Assembly (NCBI GenBank): GCA_910584435.1
Contig: CAJUAP010000027.1
Location: forward strand, 1 to 54,268
Source of the DNA: an uncultured Acetatifactor sp.
Lineage (GTDB): Bacteria > Bacillota > Clostridia > Lachnospirales > Lachnospiraceae
DNA length: 54,268 bases
Reading direction: 5' to 3'
A program made the translations under genes and the position numbers. Under the pieces are notes generated by a model. The model was not told the DNA's origin. It worked only from the letters and a program-made list of their open reading frames with translations, and ran no database searches. Below are positions 24,996 to 34,733 of this stretch, piece after piece; position 1 is the first letter of the stretch, and each line of letters begins with the position of its first letter.

Positions 24996-26096
24996 ATGAA
25001 AAAGAAAGAATCTAATGCAGAAAATTTTGATTTCTTCGGAGAAAACGAGACGGATTTTTACAATAAATTTTCGGTGGAATCCATTTTAGTCCAGGGAAAA
25101 CACAGAGAACCGGCTCCCATGGTTACGATTGTTCTTCCCACCTATAAGAGGCATGAATTGCTAAAGCGAGCGATAGAAAGTGTACTTAATCAGGTTGATT
25201 TTGATGATTATCAAATTATTATTGCAGATAATGAGGGGGTGGACTTAGATGTAGAAACAGAAACTGCTAAAGTGGTGTCCTGCTATCAAGATGACAGAGT
25301 GCTCTATTACAGGCATAAGAAAACGATAGATTTTAAAATGGACTATGCAGCCAGACTGGCCCGGAGTAAGTGGATTTGTTTTCTCCACGATGATGACATA
25401 CTGGCACCGAATCATCTATATATTATGAGTCATATGGTTCAAAATCATCGGAATATAAAATTTTTGTCCTGCAGACATCAGGATTTTCTGGAGGAGATTT
25501 CTAAGGACGATGTGAAAGCAATGACGGAGGTGCATCAAATTTCATATGCAGTCAGAAAGATTCCCAAATCATATACCTGTATGGGCTATTTCTCTGGCTG
25601 GCTGGGCGCATTGATTGACAGAAAGGCATATATTTCTACAGGAGGTATGCCCACCATCGGCAATGGCATAGGAGATTACTGCATGGTAGGGAAGTTCAGT
25701 TACCGCTATGGAGTGTACCGGCTGGAAACAAGTGCACCTCTGTATTTCAGACGGGAATGGAGGGGGCAGGTCAGTACGGGGGGGAACTGGAAGCGCTTGT
25801 ATGTGGAAGAATATAAATACCATGTGTATGTGACAGGGAAGTACCACAGGTTCTTCCAGGCTTTCTGGAACAGAATCAGCGCCTATAGAATCCTTGAGAA
25901 ATGTGAGATTACCAGCAGAAGTTCTTATCGTTCTCATATTGATTTGGAAGAATTTGTACAGGAATGTCATATGGAGCAAAGCGTGCTGGAAAAGGGCGGG
26001 CAGTATACAAGGGATATGATTTGGCAGACGTTCTATGAGGCTGTGATGATGAAACTGTGTTTCCGTATCAGGTATAAAGGACAAGTAAAGGTATAA
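24996..26096 (+). CDS. Family 2 glycosyltransferase
   Basis: A 366-residue GT2-type transferase. After about 40 residues of acidic leader the GT-A core begins with MVTIVLPTYKRHELL, then IIIADNEG and the metal-binding block CFLHDDDILAP near residue 130. The C-terminal third (YRTSR-like helices) is not diagnostic. No membrane segments are present. The ribosome binding site is weak, and the gene follows a gene remnant. It precedes a small membrane-anchored Rossmann protein by four bases. Specificity is unknown. Confidence 0.82.
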   Translation: MKKKESNAENFDFFGENETDFYNKFSVESILVQGKHREPAPMVTIVLPTYKRHELLKRAIESVLNQVDFDDYQIIIADNEGVDLDVETETAKVVSCYQDDRVLYYRHKKTIDFKMDYAARLARSKWICFLHDDDILAPNHLYIMSHMVQNHRNIKFLSCRHQDFLEEISKDDVKAMTEVHQISYAVRKIPKSYTCMGYFSGWLGALIDRKAYISTGGMPTIGNGIGDYCMVGKFSYRYGVYRLETSAPLYFRREWRGQVSTGGNWKRLYVEEYKYHVYVTGKYHRFFQAFWNRISAYRILEKCEITSRSSYRSHIDLEEFVQECHMEQSVLEKGGQYTRDMIWQTFYEAVMMKLCFRIRYKGQVKV

Positions 26097-26100
26097 GGCG

Positions 26101-26598
26101 ATGGCAGTGGTGAGTGCGGCGGTTTTATTTATGGTGATAGGATTTGTGGGAGGAAGTGTCTTTGCCGCCAATATTCTTGGGCGCAAAATGGTTGACAACA
26201 GTAAGCTTGCAGATAAGCATTTTAAGATAATGTATCTTTTGAACCAGTGGCTGGTGGTATTGGAACATGGAAGAAGCATTTCGCAGTATTTTATACAGAA
26301 TCATTATCATACCATTGCAATTTATGGTATGGGATACCTGGGGAAGCGCCTGTTAGAAGAGCTTCGGGGAACGGGTATCGAGGTAAAGTATCTGCTGGAT
26401 CAGCAGCTGGAGGCTTCCTATGGCGGTATACCGGTGCTTTCCGGGAGAGATGAGCTGATGCCTGTTGATGTGATTGTGGTAACTCCTGTTACCGGTTTTT
26501 ACCCTATAAGAAGGCAGTTGAGGGAAAAGACAAAGGATAAAATTATTTCTATCGAAGAGATATTCAAGTGGCATTTATGCAAGTTGGATGAGAATTGA
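26101..26598 (+). CDS. Small Rossmann-module protein with one N-terminal membrane segment
   Basis: A 165-residue protein. Residues 3-27 (VSAAVLFMVIGFVGGSVFAA) form the only clear transmembrane helix encoded in the whole glycan locus. Residues about 60-160 are the Rossmann-like module (TIAIYGMGYLGKRL, LLDQQLEASYGG, VDVIVVTPVT). It could hold other locus proteins at the membrane, which is inference. It starts four bases after the previous stop with AAGGTATAAGGCG upstream. The catalytic role is unknown. Confidence 0.65.
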   Translation: MAVVSAAVLFMVIGFVGGSVFAANILGRKMVDNSKLADKHFKIMYLLNQWLVVLEHGRSISQYFIQNHYHTIAIYGMGYLGKRLLEELRGTGIEVKYLLDQQLEASYGGIPVLSGRDELMPVDVIVVTPVTGFYPIRRQLREKTKDKIISIEEIFKWHLCKLDEN

Positions 26599-26616
26599 AA
26601 TATGAGAAGTGAATGA

Positions 26617-27867
26617 ATGGGGAAAGGCATGAAGAAAGGGAAAGGGGATATGAATTGTCCTTTGGTAAGTATCATTGTTCCCGTATTTAACGTGGAATCG
26701 TACATAGCGGAATGTATAGAAAGCATACAGAGGCAGACTTACCGGAATATACAGGTGATTTTGGTCGATGACGGTTCCACGGACAAGTCCGGGGCAGTCT
26801 GTGATAACTATGCCTCCGGTGATTCCAGGATAGAGGTGGTGCATTGTCAGAATGGAGGTCCGGTGAGGGCAAGGAAGTGCGGACTGAAGAGGGCAAGGGG
26901 GCAGTATATAGGTTTCGTGGACGGGGATGATTACATAGACCCAGGGATGTATCAGACATTGGCGGAAGCGATAGAGCTTGAGAAGGCTGATTTCGTACAT
27001 TCCGGATATTGGGAAAATAATACGAAAAAAATTGTATCTGCCAGGAAGGTGATTGTGCTTCCTTCGGATAAGTCAGAATTGCTGGAAGGATTCCTGTCAG
27101 GTGAGGACAGTGGGATTACGCCCAGCCTTTGGTCCAAATTGTATCAGGCCGATTTTATAAAAAAGTGTTTTGACAGGCTTCCGGAGGACTGTGGATTGGG
27201 AGAGGATGTGCTGGCTCTCTGTATCTGTGTTTTGGAAAGTGAGAAAATTGTACTGATAGATAAGGCGGAATATCATTACAGAACCAGAGAGAACTCTTTA
27301 TCACATAAATATGAAATCAATGATTTAAAAAAGATAATGAATCTGCATGAGGATTTGTGCAGAATATTGCGTGATTATCATTTGGATCAAAAAATGCATA
27401 CAATAACGGATGAATTTTTATGGAATCATTTATCGGAGTATATGGGCAGGATTGCAGAACAGGATTTTCAAATTGCAAAATATTATTTTTGCAGTGATGA
27501 TGAATTAGAGGGAAAGAAAATTATTCTCTATGGCGCGGGAGCAGTGGGACGGGACTATTATGCACAGATAAGCAGATATTCTGACTGTCAGATTGCGGCA
27601 TGGGTGGATGCACATCCGGAACGATACCGCTATCCGCATATCCGGCTGTATGGGTTAGAGGTTTTGCGCTCTGTGGAATTTGACTTGCTGCTTATAGGGG
27701 TATGGGATGAGAAGACGGCGAATGAGATACGAAGCCAGCTGACAGCTTATGGAGTGGATAAAAGTAAGATATTCTGGTCAAAGCCTGGGAAGCTTGCGTT
27801 CAGAAGTAAGGAAGTATGTAGAGATTACAGGGGGCATAGCGTCTCCAGTCATTTGAAAGGCGAGTGA
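26617..27867 (+). CDS. Family 2 glycosyltransferase with C-terminal Rossmann-like module
   Basis: A protein of up to 416 residues. The GT-A core has SIIVPVFNVESYIAECIESI, VDDGSTDKSG and GFVDGDDYIDPGM, with GLGEDVLALC as the likely acceptor/catalytic region. Residues about 305-400 are the Rossmann-like module (KIILYGAGAVGRDY, AAWVDAHPERY, FDLLLIGVWDE). ATG 26617, 26629 and 26650 are all possible starts; the GT2 homology begins just after 26650. Two later genes (39.7 and 41.0 kb) share this GT2-Rossmann architecture. Confidence 0.85.
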   Translation: MGKGMKKGKGDMNCPLVSIIVPVFNVESYIAECIESIQRQTYRNIQVILVDDGSTDKSGAVCDNYASGDSRIEVVHCQNGGPVRARKCGLKRARGQYIGFVDGDDYIDPGMYQTLAEAIELEKADFVHSGYWENNTKKIVSARKVIVLPSDKSELLEGFLSGEDSGITPSLWSKLYQADFIKKCFDRLPEDCGLGEDVLALCICVLESEKIVLIDKAEYHYRTRENSLSHKYEINDLKKIMNLHEDLCRILRDYHLDQKMHTITDEFLWNHLSEYMGRIAEQDFQIAKYYFCSDDELEGKKIILYGAGAVGRDYYAQISRYSDCQIAAWVDAHPERYRYPHIRLYGLEVLRSVEFDLLLIGVWDEKTANEIRSQLTAYGVDKSKIFWSKPGKLAFRSKEVCRDYRGHSVSSHLKGE

Positions 27868-27873
27868 AAATAG

Positions 27874-28980
27874 ATGAAAAAGAAAATATTATTTATAATC
27901 TGGTCTTACACCTATGGCGGCGGAGCCGAAGCCTTACTGACAATGATTGTAAATCATCTTAATCCTGAAAAGTATGATATCAGCATTATTGAGTATCAAC
28001 ATGCAGAAATTAAGACAGAGCCGGTAAATGATAATATTCATGTTCTTCCATACATAGAAGCAGTGGACACGCCCGAAAAATATTCTAAGACATATCAATT
28101 ATATAATACACCGGAGGTATTGATAGATACCTATATTAAAAAGGACTATGACCTGTATGTTTCCTTTAATTATCAGAAGCCTACTTTTCTGCTGCCCAAG
28201 GGAACGAAAAATATAGCATGGATTCATGGAGATGTGTATGACTTGGCGGATGAGAAAGTAGTAAGGGAAAGAAAGCGGCAGGATATTGCATTTGAAAATG
28301 TGAAAAAAATAGTGGCTATCAGCGATAACACTGAAAAGTCTCTGATAGATTTATTTCCGAAGCACAGGGATAAATTGCTGAAAATATATAATGGTATTGA
28401 TGTGGATAGTACAAGAGAAAGGGCAGCGGAAGAGGCGGCAATCTGTCTGGAGGGTCCTTCTATATTATTTGTGGGAAGGCTGGAAGAAGGAAAAGATCCT
28501 GTACGACTGGTAGATGTACTAAAGTCAGTGCATGACAGAGGGATACATGCTCATTTATATTATATGGGAAAGGGAGAGGAAGAAGAACATATAACGCAAA
28601 AAGCCCGGATACTGAAGTTATCGGAATTTGTCCATTTCACAGGCTATCAAAAGAATCCTTTCCCAATAGTAAGGCAATGTGATGTGGTGTGTTTGTTATC
28701 TAAGTCAGAAGGCTTCAGTATGTGTCTGTTGGAGGCGGTTGCACTGGACAAGCCTTTTGTGGCCACGAAAATCGGCGGTGCGATGGAATTATCCAATCAC
28801 CAGCGCTGCGGACGAGTGATTGAAACGGACGAGGAAGCTGCGGAAGCTATATGTGCATTGCTTGGCTCAGAAAAGCATAGCATGAGGGAAGAATGCAGGA
28901 AGTCCATTGAAAGATTTGAACTAAAAGCTTATATAAAACAGATTGAACATTTATTTGACACTGTTATTGAGGAAGAGTGA
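27874..28980 (+). CDS. Family 4 glycosyltransferase
   Basis: A 368-residue GT-B fold retaining transferase of family GT4. Evidence is the N-terminal GGGAEALLTMIVNHL, VAISDNTEKSL, KIYNGID, the donor-binding ILFVGRLEEGKDP near residue 195, and the E-x7-E motif SKSEGFSMCLLEAVA near residue 275. It uses a nucleotide sugar to extend the glycan from the cytoplasmic side. It is tightly packed between the GT2-Rossmann gene and the phosphatase-superfamily gene. Donor and acceptor are unknown. Confidence 0.9.
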   Translation: MKKKILFIIWSYTYGGGAEALLTMIVNHLNPEKYDISIIEYQHAEIKTEPVNDNIHVLPYIEAVDTPEKYSKTYQLYNTPEVLIDTYIKKDYDLYVSFNYQKPTFLLPKGTKNIAWIHGDVYDLADEKVVRERKRQDIAFENVKKIVAISDNTEKSLIDLFPKHRDKLLKIYNGIDVDSTRERAAEEAAICLEGPSILFVGRLEEGKDPVRLVDVLKSVHDRGIHAHLYYMGKGEEEEHITQKARILKLSEFVHFTGYQKNPFPIVRQCDVVCLLSKSEGFSMCLLEAVALDKPFVATKIGGAMELSNHQRCGRVIETDEEAAEAICALLGSEKHSMREECRKSIERFELKAYIKQIEHLFDTVIEEE

Positions 28981-28983
28981 ATC

Positions 28984-30834
28984 ATGGATTATGCAGGGAT
29001 GGAGCAGGAGCATTGTTCTGTGAGGGTACGTCTTCGGGAAAAATATAGGGCACTGCAGGAAATGTTTGGTTCAGGCTCTCTGCAGAGCAGCCAGGATATG
29101 ATATCCATTATAAAAAGGGCTGTTGACGGGTTCATGAAACAATGCAATACCCCTGCAATATGGTGTTACGGAACCCACACGAAGATGCTGATGGCGGACT
29201 TTATGTTTGAATTAAAAAAGGTGCGCTACATTATTGACAACGGTAATATCAGTGATGCCGGAAGCGGTTTTGAAATTATCAGGGAAAGCCGGATAGAAGA
29301 TAAGAACATTGACGGCATTATAATATCCAGCAAGACCTATCAGGACGAAATTATTGAAACGATCAGGAGCAAATATCCTCATATCCCCTATCTGGATATT
29401 TACGCCGAGCTGGAAAAGGCAGGGATTCAGGTGGAGGGAACTTATTATGAGGCCAGACATCCATATGCCAGGTATTGCCGTCTGAACAGGCTGCAGAGAG
29501 AGATTGGGGACGGAAGCAGGCCGGAGAAATCAGACAATGATAAAACCTCAGACCAGGATGCAGTACCGGAGAAAACCATAAAACAATACAGGGAACTGAT
29601 AGAGCAATACATAGATATGAAAGATTTCAAAACCGCAATCAGTTATACCAGGCAGATGGAGAGCCTGTCAAAAAGCCAGTGGGGGGAAAGGCTGCTGACA
29701 CTGCTGACGGAGATTTATGAATTGCAGCTGGAGGCTATGGGATGCATCGGTGAGGATAATGTATTGATGCTGTGCGTGGACGGACTGCGCAGGAGAGAAG
29801 TCACGGAAGAGCATATGAAAAATCTGTCCGGGTTTCTGCGCAGCCATATGTATTATTACAGCAATGCGTATTCCGTGTCCACATCCACCTATGAGAGCCT
29901 GATTCCTGCATACAGTGAAAATGCGGATTTCAAAACCAGGTATTATGAGAAGAATGAAGTGCCGAAGCTTCAATGCAGGTTTATCAACGAGGCAAAGAGG
30001 CAGAACAGGAAGATTTATTTCTATACGGATGGTACGCGTTATGTAGAAGATGAGGATATTGCAGTAACGGCATACTGGCAGACGGCAACGGAAAAGTTGT
30101 GGGATTTCCTGATGGATGGTGTGGGGGAAGACAATGGCCTCTTTTATATCCATATTTTGTATGAGAGCCATTATTCTTATCCCAATCCCTATACACAGGA
30201 GGAAATCATTGCTGAGGGGACGAGCATTTTCTTCGATTATCTGGAGAAGAACGGCGGACAGATTCGCACAGATTATGACAGGCAGCAGAAGGATGCGCTG
30301 AGATACCTGGATGATGTGATAGTTCCTCTGATAGAAAAGCTGCCATGCAGGATGGTTTTCTATGCGGATCACGGGAATATCCTGATTGACCGGGGGACGG
30401 AGATTGGACGTGTGGAAAGTACAAAGTATACCTTTCACGAGGATCTGATACAGATTCCTTTTGCAGTGAAATCACCGGAGATGCCGCCGGGCAGGGATGG
30501 CAGACTGGTCTCCCTGATGGATCTTAATTCCGTTGTCATTGCTCTGATGAATCGGGAAGAGATCATTATGGAAGACAGGACAGCGGTGAAAGTGCTGCGG
30601 TCAGAGATATATAATCCTGATTTCCGTTATCTGTACCAGAGGACGGGCAATGAACATGGTCTGCTGGCGTTTGAAGTGTTTATATTTGAAGAGGGTTACA
30701 AGCTGGCGGTTTATGCCGATGGCGCATTGGAATTGTATTCCGCGGAGAAGGACAGCAGAGTGGATGACGCCGCAGCAATGAGAAGGCTGTTGGATATGGT
30801 GAGAAACCGGATAACGGTCTGTGATCTGTCCTGA
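28984..30834 (+). CDS. Rossmann-like module fused to an alkaline-phosphatase/sulfatase-superfamily domain
   Basis: A 616-residue soluble protein. Residues about 50-155 form a divergent Rossmann-like module (AIWCYGTHTKMLMAD, YIIDNGNIS). Residues about 255-560 fit the alkaline phosphatase/sulfatase superfamily: NVLMLCVDGLRR holds the first metal aspartate, SVSTSTYESLIP carries the probable Thr/Ser nucleophile, and FYADHGNILIDRG gives the D-H metal site. Relatives include phosphoethanolamine and phosphoglycerol transferases, but those are membrane-anchored and this one is not. In this locus it may transfer or remove a phosphate or phosphonate group. GAGGAAG precedes ATG 28984. Confidence 0.72.
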   Translation: MDYAGMEQEHCSVRVRLREKYRALQEMFGSGSLQSSQDMISIIKRAVDGFMKQCNTPAIWCYGTHTKMLMADFMFELKKVRYIIDNGNISDAGSGFEIIRESRIEDKNIDGIIISSKTYQDEIIETIRSKYPHIPYLDIYAELEKAGIQVEGTYYEARHPYARYCRLNRLQREIGDGSRPEKSDNDKTSDQDAVPEKTIKQYRELIEQYIDMKDFKTAISYTRQMESLSKSQWGERLLTLLTEIYELQLEAMGCIGEDNVLMLCVDGLRRREVTEEHMKNLSGFLRSHMYYYSNAYSVSTSTYESLIPAYSENADFKTRYYEKNEVPKLQCRFINEAKRQNRKIYFYTDGTRYVEDEDIAVTAYWQTATEKLWDFLMDGVGEDNGLFYIHILYESHYSYPNPYTQEEIIAEGTSIFFDYLEKNGGQIRTDYDRQQKDALRYLDDVIVPLIEKLPCRMVFYADHGNILIDRGTEIGRVESTKYTFHEDLIQIPFAVKSPEMPPGRDGRLVSLMDLNSVVIALMNREEIIMEDRTAVKVLRSEIYNPDFRYLYQRTGNEHGLLAFEVFIFEEGYKLAVYADGALELYSAEKDSRVDDAAAMRRLLDMVRNRITVCDLS

Positions 30835-31004
30835 CAACAGTGCGGCAGACCACTGTCCAAAGCGAGCAAGTTCATTTGCGGTTTGTGTGCATCCCGGTAT
30901 GTCAAAGGACAGGCGCACAGACATTCGGATTTTCATATGGGGCGGTGCGGCCGGATGCCTGGGGTTACTGTCTGTAGAGTGGAAGACGTGGGTGAGGAGT
31001 GAAT

Positions 31005-32138
31005 ATGAAGGTAGAGGCATTTGTTGAGAAGATACGGAAATTAGGGATTCATACCTTAACAGGTGTCCCGGATTCAACGCTCAGGCTGCTGTGCGATTAC
31101 ATTAACAATGAGGGAAGGGATATTTTTGAGAGTCATATCGTGACAGAGAATGAAGGCGCCGCCATTGGTATTGCCATAGGGGAATATCTGGCCACAGGCT
31201 ATCCGGCATGTGTCTATATGCAGAACAGCGGCCTGGGCAATGCAGTCAATCCCATTACCTCCCTGGCAAATGCAGATGTATACGGCATCCCCATGCTGCT
31301 GGTGGCAGGATGGCGGGGAGAACCCGGAACGGCGGACGAACCGCAGCATAAGTTTATGGGAAAAATTACAATTCCTATGCTGGAGGTCCTTGCGGTTCCC
31401 TACGCGGTTGTGGGGGCAGAGACAACGGAAGAAGAAATGGAGGGGTTCTTACTGGATGCCCAAAATGCTTTTTCCCATAACAGACAGTATGCCTTTGTCA
31501 TTAAGAAGGGGGCTTTTGATAAGAGGGAAGAAAACAGATACAAAAACAGCTATTCCCTGGAGAGGGAGATGGCAGTGGGGATGATTGTAAGCTGGCTGCA
31601 GCCGGACAATCTTGTGGTATCGACAACGGGCAAGATTTCCAGGGAGCTGTATGAACAGAGCAACAGGATTCTGGGAACGCACCGGCAGATCTTTATGACA
31701 GTGGGCGGCATGGGCCATGCAGGCATGATAGCCTACCAGATAGCGAAAAGGAGAGGGGACCGGAGAGTCATCTGTTTGGACGGAGACGGTGCGGCGCTGA
31801 TGCATCTTGGCAGCCTTGCCGTGATAGGGAGGCATCCTGCGGATAACCTGGTGCATATCTGCCTTAACAATGAAGCCCATGAATCGGTGGGCGGAATGCC
31901 GACAGGGGCGGAAGGAATGTCATATGCAGATATTGCCGGAAGCTGCGGCTACGGCCGGGTATACAGGGCGGCAAATCAGGAAGAACTGGAGAAGGCGCTT
32001 TCTGAAATACGCCTGTGTGGAGAAATGGTCTTCCTGGAGGTTCAGGTGGCCATCGGCTCCCGGGACAATCTCGGCAGACCGGAGGAAACGGCCCGGGAGA
32101 ATAAGGCGGCATTTATGGAATATGTAAGGAAGCCGTGA
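31005..32138 (+). CDS. aepY: Phosphonopyruvate decarboxylase
   Basis: A 377-residue thiamine-diphosphate enzyme that decarboxylates phosphonopyruvate to phosphonoacetaldehyde, making the PEP mutase reaction irreversible. The N-terminus has TGVPDSTLRLLCDY and TENEGAAIGIAIGEY with the TPP glutamate; QNSGLGNAVNP and WRGEPGTADEPQH are characteristic of this family. The C-terminal part carries the TPP motif GDGAALMHLGSL and CLNNEAHESVGGMPT. The length matches the family. ATG 31005 has GAGGAG six bases upstream. The 170-bp gap before it shows nothing I recognise. The PEP mutase gene lies 3.8 kb downstream. Confidence 0.94.
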   Translation: MKVEAFVEKIRKLGIHTLTGVPDSTLRLLCDYINNEGRDIFESHIVTENEGAAIGIAIGEYLATGYPACVYMQNSGLGNAVNPITSLANADVYGIPMLLVAGWRGEPGTADEPQHKFMGKITIPMLEVLAVPYAVVGAETTEEEMEGFLLDAQNAFSHNRQYAFVIKKGAFDKREENRYKNSYSLEREMAVGMIVSWLQPDNLVVSTTGKISRELYEQSNRILGTHRQIFMTVGGMGHAGMIAYQIAKRRGDRRVICLDGDGAALMHLGSLAVIGRHPADNLVHICLNNEAHESVGGMPTGAEGMSYADIAGSCGYGRVYRAANQEELEKALSEIRLCGEMVFLEVQVAIGSRDNLGRPEETARENKAAFMEYVRKP

Positions 32139-32207
32139 GAGAAAGGCTGGCATTTACAGCAGCCGGACAAAACATACAGCGGCGGAAGAAATGAAGCGGG
32201 ACAGATT

Positions 32208-32933
32208 ATGAAATTGCTTATCTTATCAGATATACATGGAAACCGGACTGCACTGCGGACCGTACTGGATTATGCAGGCACGCTGCAGATTGATGCATGT
32301 GCAGTATTAGGGGATTTGGTAGATTATGGAATGAACTCTAATGAAGTAGTTCGAATGTTGAGCTGTCTGGAGTATCCCATGGTATGCAATATCAGGGGAA
32401 ATCATGAGCAGGCAGTCCTCCTGGAAGATTATACCGGATTTTCCACAGAGCGCGGCAGGAAATGCGCAGAATATACACACAGCATTCTGGATGCCCGGAC
32501 ATGGGATTATCTGAAAAATGTTATGTCAGACAGCGGAAAGGCAGAATTTACGGCTGGCGGTAAAAAATGTCTTGCAGTGCACGGCAGTCTGGAAGACATA
32601 TACTGGAAAAGCATACAGCCGGGCCAGAGGGCAGAGGAATACAGGGAGTATGATTACGTATTTTCAGGGCATTCTCATCTGCCTCATCTGATGGAAGTGT
32701 TTTATGAGGCGGATGCCCCCTTATGCCGCAATAGAAAGAAAACGGTGTTTATCAATCCGGGCTCCGTGGGCCAGCCGAGGAATCTAAACCCCAGGGCGCA
32801 GTTTGCTGTGCTGGATACACAGACCGGAGAAGTGCTGATGAAAAAAGTTGACTATGACATAAGAAAAGAACAGGAAGCATACTGCGGCCAGGTAGATGAT
32901 TTTTATAGAATAAGATTGGAGAACGGCGTGTAA
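32208..32933 (+). CDS. Calcineurin-like metallophosphoesterase
   Basis: A 241-residue YfcE-type metallophosphoesterase with all metal motifs: LILSDIHGN at the N-terminus, VLGDLVDYG, IRGNHEQA, VHGSLED and FSGHSHLPH, then FINPGSVGQPR. It would hydrolyse a phosphoester in the cytoplasm. Lying inside the phosphonate segment, it may remove a phosphate from an intermediate, but no substrate is evident. The stop overlaps the next start by one base, so it is part of the operon. Confidence 0.88.
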   Translation: MKLLILSDIHGNRTALRTVLDYAGTLQIDACAVLGDLVDYGMNSNEVVRMLSCLEYPMVCNIRGNHEQAVLLEDYTGFSTERGRKCAEYTHSILDARTWDYLKNVMSDSGKAEFTAGGKKCLAVHGSLEDIYWKSIQPGQRAEEYREYDYVFSGHSHLPHLMEVFYEADAPLCRNRKKTVFINPGSVGQPRNLNPRAQFAVLDTQTGEVLMKKVDYDIRKEQEAYCGQVDDFYRIRLENGV

Positions 32934-33919
32934 TGAATCTGTATGTGATAAGCGGAGTGACGGGCATGACGGGAAATGAACTGTCCAGGCAGTTAGTAAG
33001 GCAGGGGCATAAGGTAATCGGTTTTGATAATTTTTTTGCTTCGTCCGTTCATACCGTAGAAGATATCATAAATAATGAATTGTTTGTATTTCATGAGTAT
33101 GACATCAATAACAGGGAAGAAATGGAACTGCTGGGGCAGGAGGTTTCCGGAATCAGGGGGCAGTACGGCCGTCTGGTGTATGTGAATTGTGCGGCAGTAG
33201 TCCACACAGAACATTTTTACCATATAGACCGGACATTTACAACGAATGTACTTGGAATGAAGAATTTTCTGGAGCAGGCGGTGGAAAACGGGGCGGATGT
33301 ATATATCAACTGCTCTACCTCTGAAGTGTATTCCATGAATTCCTGGCGCGAGGGGGGAGTGAAGGAGAGCGATTATCTTACCCTGGCTCATGCAGAGCAC
33401 AGCCAGAGGACAAGCTATGCGGCAGGGAAGCTTCTGACAGAGTTTTTTATGTCAGATGCAGTATCAGAGGGAAGGATTAAGGGCTGCTCCATCCGCTTTG
33501 CCAATGTCTACAGCAGGAATGAGCTGTACCCGAAGCACATCATTCCGCATATTTTACACCAGTTAAAAGAGTGCGGCAGTGTGGAACTGCTGGAAAATTC
33601 CAGGGTAAACAGGAGGACTTTCCTGCATAACGAAGACAGCTGTTCGGCAGTCATTGCCTTAATGAACACAGAAGCCGCTCTGGATGGATCGGTTTATAAT
33701 GTTGCAACGGATGAGGAAATATCTATTGTTGATCTTGTGGAATTATGTGGAAGAAAGCTAGGGATAAAAAGCCCTGCCATAGAGTATAAAGGATACCGGG
33801 AATCCGATCCTGAAAGGCGGCTGCTGAATACGGAAAAGATACGCGCCAGAACAGGATGGATGCCGATGGTTACATTGGATAAGGGAATAGAGATGTGTGT
33901 GGAGGAGATGGTGAATTGA
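32933..33919 (+). CDS. NAD-dependent epimerase/dehydratase (extended SDR)
   Basis: A 328-residue extended short-chain dehydrogenase of the sugar-nucleotide epimerase/dehydratase family. The cofactor motif is SGVTGMTGNEL (G-x2-G-x2-G), the catalytic serine/threonine region is NCSTSEVYS, and Y-x3-K is present in TSYAAGKLLTEFF near residue 160. SIRFANVYS and YNVATDEEIS are family features. It would oxidise, epimerise or dehydrate a nucleotide sugar. The gene overlaps both neighbours, which links it to the nucleotidyltransferase that follows. Confidence 0.9.
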   Translation: MNLYVISGVTGMTGNELSRQLVRQGHKVIGFDNFFASSVHTVEDIINNELFVFHEYDINNREEMELLGQEVSGIRGQYGRLVYVNCAAVVHTEHFYHIDRTFTTNVLGMKNFLEQAVENGADVYINCSTSEVYSMNSWREGGVKESDYLTLAHAEHSQRTSYAAGKLLTEFFMSDAVSEGRIKGCSIRFANVYSRNELYPKHIIPHILHQLKECGSVELLENSRVNRRTFLHNEDSCSAVIALMNTEAALDGSVYNVATDEEISIVDLVELCGRKLGIKSPAIEYKGYRESDPERRLLNTEKIRARTGWMPMVTLDKGIEMCVEEMVN

Positions 33920-34686
33920 AGGTTTTACTGATTACGGCGGCAGGCACATCCAGCCGGTTCAGCCATTCGCTGGGGAAACCATGCCTGAAATGTATTTATT
34001 CTCCCGCGGATATTACAGAGTCATTACTGTACCGGATGCTCCGCCGGGATACCGCGTTTGATAAATATATCATAGTGGGCGGATTTATGTATGAACAGCT
34101 GGAAAGGGTTCTGGAACAGGATTTTTCTGAATTCGGGAACAGGATTGTATTAGTAAGAAACGAAAAATATGAAGAATACGGCTCCGGCTACAGCCTGTAT
34201 CAAGGGTTACAGGAAGCAATGAAACTGGATTTTGATGAGGTAATATTTGCGGAAGGGGATTTATATGTGGATGAGGACAGTTTCCGGGAAGTTTCCGGGT
34301 GTGTAAAGGATGTCATAACATGCAGCAGCGGGCCGATTCTGGCAGATAAGGCTGTAGCATTTTATTACGACAGGGAATACAGGATACATTATATCTATGA
34401 TACCAGCCACAGCATGCTGGAAATCAAAGAGCCATTCCGTGGAATCTTTCATTCGGGGCAGGTATGGAAGTTTGCGCAGTCCGATCGTGTGAGACGCACT
34501 TATGCGGATATGGAAGAGCAGGATTGGCAGGGGACAAATCTGGTCTTTGTAGAGAAGTACTTTCAGATGCTTGCGCAGAATGAATATGAGCTGGTGCAGT
34601 TTAAGCAATGGATTAACTGCAATACCATTGCTGATTTTGAGAAAATTCCGCATGGGACTGCACGGCAGAACAAAACAGAAAAATGA
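33916..34686 (+). CDS. Nucleotidyltransferase (MobA/LicC-like), possibly a phosphonate cytidylyltransferase
   Basis: A 256-residue GT-A-fold nucleotidyltransferase. The N-terminus reads LKVLLITAAGTSSRFSHSLG with the nucleotide-binding AAG-x-x-S-R, and EVIFAEGDLYVDE supplies the metal-binding D. LicC-type phosphocholine and PntC-type 2-aminoethylphosphonate cytidylyltransferases share this layout, and the phosphonate context suggests such a role. TTG 33916 overlaps the previous stop and has GGAGGA ten bases upstream, so I prefer it to GTG 33895. The substrate is inferred from context only. Confidence 0.75.
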   Translation: MKVLLITAAGTSSRFSHSLGKPCLKCIYSPADITESLLYRMLRRDTAFDKYIIVGGFMYEQLERVLEQDFSEFGNRIVLVRNEKYEEYGSGYSLYQGLQEAMKLDFDEVIFAEGDLYVDEDSFREVSGCVKDVITCSSGPILADKAVAFYYDREYRIHYIYDTSHSMLEIKEPFRGIFHSGQVWKFAQSDRVRRTYADMEEQDWQGTNLVFVEKYFQMLAQNEYELVQFKQWINCNTIADFEKIPHGTARQNKTEK

Positions 34687-34733
34687 TGTCACGCATGTGG
34701 AAGCCGGATATATGCTGAAATAAAGGAGCGGAA

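Noticed and set aside
29668..30438. 256-residue open frame on the - strand
   Set aside because: It is antisense to the phosphatase-superfamily gene and shows no recognisable domain.
30835..31004. Possible small gene between the phosphatase-like gene and the decarboxylase
   Set aside because: The open frame lacks a start with a binding site and its translation does not look like a protein.
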